A DNA stretch of 64,000 nucleotides from JBCCGL01 sp039029275. Its GTDB lineage: Bacteria; Pseudomonadota; Gammaproteobacteria; JBCCGL01. The notes under the pieces were generated by a model, which ran no database searches, was not told the DNA's origin, and was given only the letters and a program-made list of their open reading frames with translations. Below, in pieces: positions 17,146-25,329 of this stretch (position 1 is its first letter; every line of letters starts with the position of its first letter). The stretch is taken from positions 1 through 64,000 of the forward strand of contig JBCCGL010000014.1 of the NCBI GenBank assembly GCA_039029275.1, in the 5' to 3' direction. The position numbers and the translations under genes are program-made.

Positions 17146-19205
17146 TCGAAGCCCTGCAACAAAAAAAATACCTGCAGTTTGTTTTGCTGCTGGTTATTTT
17201 TGTTGTTCTGTGTGCGGTTGTCACGCCGTCTGACGGTAATTACCTCTGGCGTTTGCCGCAGCTGTTCAAAGAACTGCCTGCGATCATTAATGATTCAGTT
17301 AGCTATATCCTGTTTGACTGGTGGACGATCGATGTCTGGGATCCGGACATCGAGGAGTACGAGCAAAAACCGCTGATGAATCAGGTCACACGGTCGGTGT
17401 CCGGTTCGATTCTGTTTTTGATCGAGTTGATCCGCGAACTCATCCTCGGCGGTGTAAAAACCATCGTGACATTTACCGGTTGGGATTGGGCGACGGAAAA
17501 CAGCTGGGCAGTATGGCCCGCGCTGCCGTGGACGGTCGTGGCCGGCGGTGGCGCAATTCTCGCGTATTCACTGGCGGGGCGCAGCCTAGCCATCTTCGTC
17601 GGTGCAACCTTCAGTTACATCGCCATTTTTGGGCAGTGGGAACCGGCGATGGAAACCCTGTCTTTTGTCCTTATCGCCGCACCGATCGCGGTTTTGCTCG
17701 GGCTGTGTGTTGGTGTTTGGGCGTACAAGGTCAGATCGGTTGAAATCGCCATTCAGCCTTTTTTGAATGTGATGCAGATCATGCCGCACTTTTCGTACCT
17801 GATTCCGGTGGTCGTATTTTTTGGCATCGGCGATCACGCGGGCGCGATTGCAACAGTGATCTATGCGACGCCGCCGATGGTGCGTTTGACCATTTTGGGG
17901 TTGAAGCGACTGTCTCCGGAAATTGCGGAGGCGGGTCAGATGAGCGGCTGCACCAACTGGCAGTTACTGACCAATGTGTTGATACCGACAGCGCGACGCG
18001 ACATTTTGATTGGCGTAAACCAGGTCATCATGTCGTGTCTGGCGATGGTGGTACTCGCTTCGCTGATCGGCGCAAAGGGTCTCGGCCACCATCTGCTGGT
18101 TGCGCTGAACTCACTGAAGGTGGGCGAGGCGATCGAAATCGGCGTGTGCATCGTGCTGATCGCGATTATGCTCGACCGAATGTCGCTGGCGTGGGCGAAC
18201 AAGCAAATCGATTATTTCGCCGACCTGTCCTTTGTACAGCGGCACAAATATTCGCTTATTTTCGCGGTCGTTTTTGTCGCGGGTTCGATTCTCGCGTGGA
18301 TTGGTTCTCTCTTTTTTAAGGAAGGGTTTAATTACTTCTATCTGATTCCGCACAACAAAGGCATCACCGCCTCGGCTTTCCTGCAGGGCGGCGTTGACTG
18401 GATAGTCGATCAGTATTGGCAGCCGCTGCGCGGGTTCAGTGAATGGCTGATTCTCAATGTTCTTGTGCCGGTTAAAAACGCGTATCTGAGCATGCCCGTG
18501 ATCGCAACGTTTGTTTTGACAATGGGCATCGGGTACATCGTCGGGGGCATTCGCGTCGGACTCACGGTAGGCGGGTTTCTGTTGTGCATTGCGTTTACCG
18601 AATGGTGGGATCGCGCCTTGATTACCGCCTATTTGGTGACTCTGGCAGTGCTGGCATCGGCGCTAATCGGGATTGTTGCAGGAACGCTCTGCGCGCAGCA
18701 CCCGGTTAGCACGCGAATCATGCTGACGATCTGCGACACATTCCAAACCTTTCCCTCGTTTATCTATCTGATTCCGGCAATGATGTTGTTTGGCGTCGCC
18801 AACGATACGTCGGTGCTGGTTGCCATTATGGTTTACGCCACCGTGCCCGCCACGCGCTACACAATTGAGGGCTTGCGCAGCGTGCCGCCTCAGTTGCAGG
18901 AGGCAGGCTCAATGTCCGGTGTCAATCGCATCCAGCGTTTCCTGTTTATCGAGTTGCCTATGGCCTTTCCGCATCTTGCGCTAGGGGTTAACCAAACCGT
19001 CGTATTTGCCCTGTCGATGGTTGTGATCGGCGCCATGATCGGCACCGACGACCTAGGGCAATTAATATTAGGCGCCCTGTCAGAACGTCAGGGAACAGGA
19101 AACGGCCTGGTGCTTGGATTGTGCGTGGCGTTTATCGGCTTGGCGATCGACCAGGTGATCAGAACCTGGGCTAACCAGCGCAAGCGCGCACTTGGGTTGG
19201 AATAG
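17142..19205 (+). CDS. tmoW: ABC transporter permease with two fused ProW-like domains (TmoW-like)
   Basis: 687 residues, about twice a normal ProW. Two separate binding-protein-dependent permease domains are visible: residues about 170-365 (EAA loop ISPEIAEAGQMSGCTNWQLLTNVLIPTARRDILIGVNQ) and about 470-680 (EAA-like PPQLQEAGSMSGVNRIQRFLFIELPMAFPHLALGVNQ). One polypeptide could therefore supply both halves of the channel. Extra helices lie at the N terminus and between the domains. It works with the ATPase, which overlaps by 4 bp, and the upstream binding protein. The two domains are similar but not identical, suggesting an old duplication and fusion. Confidence 0.9.
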   Translation: MIEALQQKKYLQFVLLLVIFVVLCAVVTPSDGNYLWRLPQLFKELPAIINDSVSYILFDWWTIDVWDPDIEEYEQKPLMNQVTRSVSGSILFLIELIRELILGGVKTIVTFTGWDWATENSWAVWPALPWTVVAGGGAILAYSLAGRSLAIFVGATFSYIAIFGQWEPAMETLSFVLIAAPIAVLLGLCVGVWAYKVRSVEIAIQPFLNVMQIMPHFSYLIPVVVFFGIGDHAGAIATVIYATPPMVRLTILGLKRLSPEIAEAGQMSGCTNWQLLTNVLIPTARRDILIGVNQVIMSCLAMVVLASLIGAKGLGHHLLVALNSLKVGEAIEIGVCIVLIAIMLDRMSLAWANKQIDYFADLSFVQRHKYSLIFAVVFVAGSILAWIGSLFFKEGFNYFYLIPHNKGITASAFLQGGVDWIVDQYWQPLRGFSEWLILNVLVPVKNAYLSMPVIATFVLTMGIGYIVGGIRVGLTVGGFLLCIAFTEWWDRALITAYLVTLAVLASALIGIVAGTLCAQHPVSTRIMLTICDTFQTFPSFIYLIPAMMLFGVANDTSVLVAIMVYATVPATRYTIEGLRSVPPQLQEAGSMSGVNRIQRFLFIELPMAFPHLALGVNQTVVFALSMVVIGAMIGTDDLGQLILGALSERQGTGNGLVLGLCVAFIGLAIDQVIRTWANQRKRALGLE

Positions 19206-19250
19206 ATCGCGACGCAACTTCCGAGGGCACACCGCTGCGATAAAGGGGAT

Positions 19251-20141
19251 CTAACCCTGTGCCGCAGCGGTGGACCAGGGTGCGCCGTTCGACGTGTAAA
19301 AGCTCTCGATTTCCTGAATCACCAGTTCGCGCAGGTGCGAGGGGATCATCGGCGTCGCGCGCACTGCAAATTTGACCACTCGGGGTGGTCCGAACGCTCT
19401 CGCCTCTTCCCACTCGCACTGATCCGATGTCACCAGCCCCCGGTTGATCAGGGTTACCCCCATACCGGAGGAAACGATACCGCGCACGCCAGCGAGGCTG
19501 GGGCTCTCCATCGAGATGTAGTAGTCCACGCCGTTAGCTTCGAGACACTCAATAGCGGCCTCGCGGTAGGTGCATTTGGGCGAGAATGTCACCAAGGGCA
19601 CGGTATCGCTCAGCGCGTAATCGCGTTCGCGGCTCTTGACCCAGATTAACTCTTCTTCCCACAGATGAATGTCAGAGTCCTCGAGCAGGGATTTTTCCAT
19701 CGGCAGAATCGCCAGATCGATCACGCGCTCTTCGTACCACTCGAGCAATGCGAGCTGTTGCTCCACTTTAATTTCGAGTCGGATGCCCGGATGACGCAGG
19801 TGAAAATCGTGCACGAACGTCGGTAACTGGTTTGAGGCCAGATCGTCGGTGATCCCGATGATCAGTTTTCCGGCGACATCCGAGAGACGAAAGTGCTGAA
19901 CCGCCCGATCGTGCACCGCGACAATCACATCGGCGTACTCGAGCAGTTTTTTGGCTTCGCTCGTGGGTTGAATCTGATGGCCCAGGCGGACAATCAGTTT
20001 GCGTCCCAGGCGTTGTTCCAGCCGTTTCAGTTTCCAGCTCACCGCGGACGATGTAATCGAGAGCCGCGCGGCGGCGGCAGTGAGGCTGCCGGATTCTATG
20101 GTTGCCTTGAGGGTTCGCAGGGATTCGGTGTCGAGTCGCAT
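19251..20141 (-). CDS. LysR family transcriptional regulator
   Basis: 296 residues: N-terminal helix-turn-helix (ESGSLTAAAARLSITSSAVSWKLKRLEQRLG, residues about 17-48) and a C-terminal periplasmic-binding-like effector domain (GITDDLASNQLPTF, DLAILPMEKS). It is divergent from the GcvT-like gene with a 107-bp spacer that holds a GCAATT-N7-AATTGC dyad, and it is tail to tail with the permease gene. It probably controls the GcvT-amidase run. The effector is unknown. Confidence 0.9.
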   Translation of the reverse strand: MRLDTESLRTLKATIESGSLTAAAARLSITSSAVSWKLKRLEQRLGRKLIVRLGHQIQPTSEAKKLLEYADVIVAVHDRAVQHFRLSDVAGKLIIGITDDLASNQLPTFVHDFHLRHPGIRLEIKVEQQLALLEWYEERVIDLAILPMEKSLLEDSDIHLWEEELIWVKSRERDYALSDTVPLVTFSPKCTYREAAIECLEANGVDYYISMESPSLAGVRGIVSSGMGVTLINRGLVTSDQCEWEEARAFGPPRVVKFAVRATPMIPSHLRELVIQEIESFYTSNGAPWSTAAAQG

Positions 20142-20172
20142 GCGATCATGATGACAAAAATTTGATTAATCG

Positions 20173-20191
20173 GCAATTATTTGTCAATTGC
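20173..20191. promoter_or_regulatory. Candidate LysR operator
   Basis: A perfect 6-bp dyad, GCAATT (20173-20178) and AATTGC (20186-20191), with a 7-bp spacer lies in the LysR/GcvT divergent region. Form and position suit a LysR recognition site. Confidence 0.4.
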
Positions 20192-20248
20192 TTGAAAAAT
20201 AACCGGGTGATATGTTGCCCTGATTCTCAAACGAGCGAGGCGAACAGC

Positions 20249-21430
20249 ATGCGATCCAGCGACGGCAAAACCCGTGATCTTGTTTCCACTGTGCCCGGTG
20301 CGGGTTGGGACTTTTCGCTCTCGCGGCATCCGTATCACGCTATCGAGGCGCCGCTTGGCCCGCGCTACTGTGTTTACAACCGTCGCGAAATGGCGGTTAG
20401 TTTCGATTCGATTGCGACGCTTGATGGCTATTGGTTGCTGCGGCAAAAAGCGGCCGTGCTGCATACCGGAGAACTGACGTGGCAGTTTCAGGGCCCCGAC
20501 GCTGAAAAACTCCTGGATCTGCTGTTCACCAAAGACATGACCAAAGTGCGCCCCGGACGCTGCGGCTATGGGCTCGCCTGTTACGACGACGGCGGACTGC
20601 TGGTCGACGGGGTGGTGCTGCGGCTGGAGCCCGATCTGTTCTGGTACGTCCAGGCCGACGGCGATTTTTACAGCTGGGCGCGGGCGCATGCAAAAGGCAT
20701 GGAAGTGGCGATCACCGACCCGCAGATTTACGTTTCACAAGTCCAGGGGCCAAGCTCTATGGACATTCTGGCCGCAGCGGCCGACGACGGCATGCCCGAC
20801 CCGTTCGGCTACTTTGGCATCGCGCGCGTGCGTTTCGGCGGGCAGGAAGTGGTCATCACGCGAACCGGCTACACTAACGAACTGGGCTGGGAGTTCTACA
20901 CCGAGCCACACCACGACGCCAAGGCGCTTTGGGCGCATCTGGACGCAGCGGGTAAACCCCACGGTATGCAGATCTTTGGTCTGGATTCGATGCACATCCG
21001 CCGCATTGAGGCGGGGATTCTGAACGCAGGGTCGGATTTCGATTACACCACGACGCCCTACGACGTTGGCCTCGGTCGTTTCGTTGATGAGGACAAATCA
21101 GACTTTATCGGCAAGGCTGCGCTCGCCGAGGCATCGCGCGAAAACCGTCAGTCCGGTCTTAAGTGTGAGGCCGAGCCGCATATTAGCGGCGAGGTGTTCG
21201 TTGACGGTGAGCTGGTCGGTAGAGTCACAGCGGGCGCGATGTCGCCGTATCTAAAGTGCGGCGTCGGCATCGCATTGCTGGAGCGCGCCGGATTTGCCGA
21301 AGGCACTGCGGTTGCCGTTCGTTGCGTCGATGGCGAACTTCATCGCGGTGAAATGGCAGGCCTGCCGCTTTACGATAAAGACGCAGAGATTCCGCGAGGT
21401 AAACTAGTCGATATTCCCGCCCGCTCATAG
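20249..21430 (+). CDS. GcvT-like tetrahydrofolate-dependent methyltransferase
   Basis: 393 residues from ATG 20249; upstream in-frame starts would lie inside the LysR control region. It has the T-protein fold: GPDAEKLLDLLFTKDMTKVRPGRCGYGLACYDDGGLLVDGVVLRL (the conserved Asp of the folate site lies in LVDGVV), VQGPSSMDIL, RTGYTNELGWEFYT, GLDSMHIRRIEAGIL and a C-terminal barrel (GKAAL). Relatives include GcvT, the DMSP demethylase DmdA and O-demethylases. It is not in a glycine-cleavage operon (no gcvH or gcvP). Beside a betaine/TMAO transporter, it more likely demethylates an imported methylated compound. The substrate is not known. Confidence 0.85.
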   Translation: MRSSDGKTRDLVSTVPGAGWDFSLSRHPYHAIEAPLGPRYCVYNRREMAVSFDSIATLDGYWLLRQKAAVLHTGELTWQFQGPDAEKLLDLLFTKDMTKVRPGRCGYGLACYDDGGLLVDGVVLRLEPDLFWYVQADGDFYSWARAHAKGMEVAITDPQIYVSQVQGPSSMDILAAAADDGMPDPFGYFGIARVRFGGQEVVITRTGYTNELGWEFYTEPHHDAKALWAHLDAAGKPHGMQIFGLDSMHIRRIEAGILNAGSDFDYTTTPYDVGLGRFVDEDKSDFIGKAALAEASRENRQSGLKCEAEPHISGEVFVDGELVGRVTAGAMSPYLKCGVGIALLERAGFAEGTAVAVRCVDGELHRGEMAGLPLYDKDAEIPRGKLVDIPARS

Positions 21431-21512
21431 CGCCGCACTTTCTGCGCCATGACAATCGCGGCCGTGGCGGATACGATGAGCGACAACTCAGATGTGGATA
21501 CGAGTGTGTCGA

Positions 21513-22949
21513 ATGCGTGACGAAGACCTGTGCTATTTACCCGCCACCGAGCTGATCGAAAAATTCAAAACCAAAGAGCTGTCGCCGTTTGAGGTGATGC
21601 AGGCGGTGATCCACCAAACCGAAAAAGCCGAGCCTGTGGTTAACGCATTTAGTCATACGTTTTTTGATCAGGCGCTGGAGCAGGCAAAAAAAGCCGAGCA
21701 AAAATACGCAAGGGGTAAACGTACGGGGTCACTCGAAGGGCTGCCGATTGCAATAAAGGACGAAACAGGCATCAAAGGTCAGCCGATGACCAACGGATCC
21801 TTGATCTACAAAGACTACGTTGCGACCGAAACATCGGTAAACAATGCGCGAATTATGCGCGCCGGCGGGATCGTCCATGCGCGCAGCAACACGCCCGAGT
21901 TTTCGTGCGCGGGGTATACGCATTCGAAGTTGCACGGCGTCACGCGCAATCCGTGGAACCCGGCGTACACATCCGGTGGATCGTCCGGCGGTGCGTCGGC
22001 GTCGCTGGCGTCGGGAACCTGCAGCGTCGCGACGGGCTCCGACATCGCAGGTTCAATCCGGATTCCGTCGGCGGCGTGCGCGTTGGTTGGACTCAAGCCC
22101 GCATTCGGGCGCAACCCTGAAACAGTTCCGTTTAATCTCGATCAGTATTGCCACGCCGGGCCAATGGCGCGCAACGTCAAAGACGCAATACTCCTTCAGA
22201 ACGTTATGTGCGGGCCGCACCCCAGCGACATCGCACTGATTCGTCCGAAGTTACGTTTACCTCTCAACTACAAGCCGATCAAAGGCTGGAAGATTGCGTA
22301 CTCGATGGACCTCGGCTCATACGAAGTCGAAGACGATGTTCGCAACAACACCTTGCGGGCGCTCGACGTGTTTCGAGACCTTGGGGCAACCGTCGAGGAA
22401 GTCGATCTCGAATGGCCAAAGGACATTGTGGCGCAGGGAAATAAATACCTCGAGCATCTTTTTGGCACGTCAATGATCGAGGCGTATGAGGCGCACGGTG
22501 ACGCGCTGACCGATTATGCAATCGAGTGGGCGCAGAAGGGATCGAGATCCACGACTCGAGAATTTTTACAGAGCCAGACCGTCGCCGGGAATATGTACGC
22601 AAACTTTGGCCCCGTCATGCAAAAGCACAATTTGTTTATTTGCCCGACAAACAACCTGGCTGCAGTTAAGGCTGAGCACAACCAGGCGCGCGACAAGGTT
22701 GTTATCAACGGCAAACAGGTCGACCCCTTTGTCGGTTGGGTGATGACCCTGCCATTCAACATGATGAGTCGCTGCCCGGTGATGACAATGCCGACCGGGA
22801 TGACTTCCTACAAAGTCCCAACCAGTATTCAGCTCGTCGGTGACACTTACTGTGAAGTCGATGTGTGCCGTGCTGCACTTGCGTTCGAAAATGAAGTGGG
22901 CCAGTGGTTTCGTAACAGCGGTCATCGACCAAAGTTTGACGTGCAGTGA
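21513..22949 (+). CDS. Amidase signature family hydrolase
   Basis: 478 residues from ATG 21513; a start at 21492 adds seven residues. The Ser-cisSer-Lys triad is visible: Lys in PIAIKDE, the Gly/Ser-rich loop TSGGSSGGASASLASG, and the nucleophile Ser in GSDIAGSIRIPSA. Typical length for the family. The form AGSIRIPSA (where GatA has GGSIRxPA) and the order of neighbours recall NylA-type cyclic-amide hydrolases. It would hydrolyse a small amide. It lies 82 bp after the GcvT-like gene and overlaps the next gene by 4 bp, so the two hydrolases are co-translated. Confidence 0.88.
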   Translation: MRDEDLCYLPATELIEKFKTKELSPFEVMQAVIHQTEKAEPVVNAFSHTFFDQALEQAKKAEQKYARGKRTGSLEGLPIAIKDETGIKGQPMTNGSLIYKDYVATETSVNNARIMRAGGIVHARSNTPEFSCAGYTHSKLHGVTRNPWNPAYTSGGSSGGASASLASGTCSVATGSDIAGSIRIPSAACALVGLKPAFGRNPETVPFNLDQYCHAGPMARNVKDAILLQNVMCGPHPSDIALIRPKLRLPLNYKPIKGWKIAYSMDLGSYEVEDDVRNNTLRALDVFRDLGATVEEVDLEWPKDIVAQGNKYLEHLFGTSMIEAYEAHGDALTDYAIEWAQKGSRSTTREFLQSQTVAGNMYANFGPVMQKHNLFICPTNNLAAVKAEHNQARDKVVINGKQVDPFVGWVMTLPFNMMSRCPVMTMPTGMTSYKVPTSIQLVGDTYCEVDVCRAALAFENEVGQWFRNSGHRPKFDVQ

Positions 22950-24106
22950 AAAGACCCGACGCATTGAGCCTCGCGAACTGGCGCGAGGCTCCGACCAGTC
23001 ACTGGGCGTTTCAGCACATCGATCAAATACTGCCATGCGCGTCGGTGGTGGTCGCCGACAATCCCTGCGAACTTTCAAGCGCCGCAATCGATTTAGGCGA
23101 CGTTGTATTCGAAGGGATAAACGGCGTTAACTGGACGCTGGACGCTCTGTTGGATCGTACTTCAACCGACGCACTTTTTGTCGCGCACCAAGGTACTCTG
23201 GTTTGTCAACGGAGTTCGGGTGACTACGACGTTAACAATCCGCATATTGTTTTTTCCGTTTCAAAATCATTGACCGCGATTGTTGCAGGCGTGCTGGTGG
23301 ATTCAGGGCAACTCGACACGAGTCGACGGATTACTCACTACGTTCCAGAGGTGTCTCACTCGGCGTATGGCGATTGCAGCGTTCAACACGTGCTGGATAT
23401 GACCGTGAGCACCGCCTTCGAGGAAGATTACACAGCAACGCAAGGCGATTACATTCACTATCGAAAAGCGACGGGGTGGAATCCTGTTGACGATGGCGAG
23501 GCGTCAGTGGGTCTGCACACATTTCTTGAATCCGTTGCGCCGGGCACTGATCCGCACGGCATGCGTTTTCGCTATCGTTCACCCAACTCGGATTTGCTAG
23601 GGTGGGTGCTTGAACGCGCGAGTGGGGTGCCTCTGGCCGAGTTATTTTCGCAATATCTTTGGCAACCGATTGGTGCAAGCAGCAACGCTGTGCTAACCGT
23701 CGATGCATTGGGTGCGGGTCGCAGTGCGGGTGGGTTTTGCGCGACTCCCGCTGACCTGGTCAAAGTGGGCGAGATGGTGCGATTGCGCGGTACGTTCAAT
23801 AACACGCAAATAGTGTCGGAAAAATGGGTCAGTGATTGTGCGACAGGTGGCGATATCAACGCCTGGGATCGGGGCGACTTGTGTCTCTTTTTGCCGCGCG
23901 GCTGTTATCGCAACCAGTGGTACCGGATCGATCGCGATAAGTCCGCATTTTGCGCGATTGGGATTCATGGGCAGTGGTTGTACATCGATCCGCACGCCGA
24001 AGTGGTGATAGTTAAGCTCTCCTCGCAATCCGTGCCGGTTGATGAACTAATCGATCGTGCGACAATTCGGGCCTTCGAGTCTGTTTGCGATTTTTTGACG
24101 CAATGA
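22946..24106 (+). CDS. Serine hydrolase of the beta-lactamase / 6-aminohexanoate-dimer hydrolase fold
   Basis: 386 residues, GTG start overlapping the amidase stop (GTGA). SxxK motif FSVSKSLT with the nucleophilic Ser, and a Tyr-x-Asn-like second motif (RYRSPNSDLLGWVLE). The ending GIHGQWLYIDP provides the third-motif region in the form of NylB/EstB-like enzymes rather than KTG of true beta-lactamases. No signal peptide is evident, so it is probably cytoplasmic, unlike resistance enzymes. With the amidase it forms a pair of unrelated amide hydrolases like NylA/NylB. It overlaps the Nudix gene by 4 bp. Confidence 0.85.
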   Translation: MKRPDALSLANWREAPTSHWAFQHIDQILPCASVVVADNPCELSSAAIDLGDVVFEGINGVNWTLDALLDRTSTDALFVAHQGTLVCQRSSGDYDVNNPHIVFSVSKSLTAIVAGVLVDSGQLDTSRRITHYVPEVSHSAYGDCSVQHVLDMTVSTAFEEDYTATQGDYIHYRKATGWNPVDDGEASVGLHTFLESVAPGTDPHGMRFRYRSPNSDLLGWVLERASGVPLAELFSQYLWQPIGASSNAVLTVDALGAGRSAGGFCATPADLVKVGEMVRLRGTFNNTQIVSEKWVSDCATGGDINAWDRGDLCLFLPRGCYRNQWYRIDRDKSAFCAIGIHGQWLYIDPHAEVVIVKLSSQSVPVDELIDRATIRAFESVCDFLTQ

Positions 24107-24564
24107 CCACAGCGCCAATCATTGTCGCAAACAGCGGCAGAGAGTTTCCGACATTTCCCGTGGCGGTGTTGGCTTATGTGATCAATTCTGCATCGGAGTT
24201 TTTACTGATGCGGCGGCCGCAAAAGCAGACGTGGGAAATTCCGTCGGGAGTGCTTGAGGCGAATGAACCACCAGAAATCGGAGTCGCTCGCGAGTTACGC
24301 GAGGAACTCGGTGAAAAAGCTGACTTCGAACTCGCAGGATTAATTCACGCCGCACCGATACGATTCGATGAGTCCATCCCGTGTTTGATCAGTCTGGGTT
24401 TTTTGGTGAAGTTTTTGGGTGGAGTTGTCGTACCGAGTGACGATATGCTTGGCGCCGAAACTGCGTGGTGCACGCATGAATCAATTCTCGCCCGAACCGA
24501 CATCGAAGTGCCAAACAAGCTCAGTTACTTTGCAACTGCGCTAAAACTGTTTCACTGTTTGTAG
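24103..24564 (+). CDS. Nudix hydrolase
   Basis: 153 residues from ATG 24103, which overlaps the previous stop (ATGA); an earlier ATG at 24085 would lie inside the hydrolase gene. The Nudix box is complete: G-x5-E-x7-RELREELG (residues about 52-73). Such enzymes cleave a nucleoside diphosphate linked to another group, with Mg. It belongs to the same translationally coupled run as the amidase and serine hydrolase. The substrate is unknown. Confidence 0.9.
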   Translation: MTTAPIIVANSGREFPTFPVAVLAYVINSASEFLLMRRPQKQTWEIPSGVLEANEPPEIGVARELREELGEKADFELAGLIHAAPIRFDESIPCLISLGFLVKFLGGVVVPSDDMLGAETAWCTHESILARTDIEVPNKLSYFATALKLFHCL

Positions 24565-24568
24565 TGCG

Positions 24569-25327
24569 GTGAACGCAAGCGACTTCCCCTATCTGCAGCA
24601 CGATGGTTTTATCGCGATGGCGCATCGCGGGGGCGCCGGCGAATGGCCGGAAAACACCATGCCTGCGTTCGAAAACGCGGTTGCGCTCGGCTACCGCTAT
24701 ATCGAGACTGATGTTCACACCACGCGTGACGGTGCCTTGATCGCCTTTCACGATGACAGGCTGGATCGTGTAAGCAACAAAAACGGCAGGATTAACGAAC
24801 TGGCCCTGATCGATGTGCGCGCTGCTCGTATTGACGGCAGTGAGCGCGTTCCTGAAATGGCTGAGGTGCTGCAATCGTGGCCGCAGATCAAATTTAATAT
24901 CGAGCCGAAAGACGATGCTGCAGTCGAACCGCTGTGTCGACTGATTAAGGAATCGAATGCGATTGATCGCGTATGCGTCGGATCTTTTTCGGGCGCTCGA
25001 ATTGCGCGTGCGCGAGAAATTTTGGGCCCGCAGTTGTGTACATCAATGGGACCTTACGACGTTGCACGATTGCGTCTGGCAGCGCTTGGTGTTCCGGTTG
25101 GCAGTTTTGATGCCGCGTGCGCGCAGGTCGCGCCCACGCACTACGGCATTCCGGCCGCGAGCAAAGCGATGGTCGAAGCTGCACACGATCGCGGCATGCA
25201 ATTGCACGTGTGGACGATTGATGATCCGCAGGAAATGCGCTTATTCATTGATCGCGGTGTCGATGCATTGATGACAGATGAACCTGCGATCCTTAAGTCC
25301 GTGCTTCAATCGCGCGACCTCTGGTAG
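24569..25327 (+). CDS. Glycerophosphodiester phosphodiesterase
   Basis: 252 residues, GTG start 4 bp after the Nudix stop. GDPD hallmarks: AHRGGAGEWPENTMPAFENAV near 18-38 with HRG and PENT, IETDVHTTRDGALIAFHDDRLDRVSN, IEPKDD, and a C-terminal VWTIDDPQEM. No signal peptide, so this is a cytoplasmic UgpQ-type enzyme. It would release sn-glycerol-3-phosphate from deacylated phospholipid head groups such as glycerophosphocholine. That would yield choline, a precursor of betaine and methylated amines (contextual inference). It converges with the next gene with a 2-bp gap. Confidence 0.92.
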   Translation: MNASDFPYLQHDGFIAMAHRGGAGEWPENTMPAFENAVALGYRYIETDVHTTRDGALIAFHDDRLDRVSNKNGRINELALIDVRAARIDGSERVPEMAEVLQSWPQIKFNIEPKDDAAVEPLCRLIKESNAIDRVCVGSFSGARIARAREILGPQLCTSMGPYDVARLRLAALGVPVGSFDAACAQVAPTHYGIPAASKAMVEAAHDRGMQLHVWTIDDPQEMRLFIDRGVDALMTDEPAILKSVLQSRDLW

Positions 25328-25329
25328 GC

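Noticed and set aside
22946..24106. True class C beta-lactamase / antibiotic resistance gene
   Set aside because: No signal peptide and no KTG motif; it is coupled to an amidase. NylB/EstB-like hydrolase fits better.
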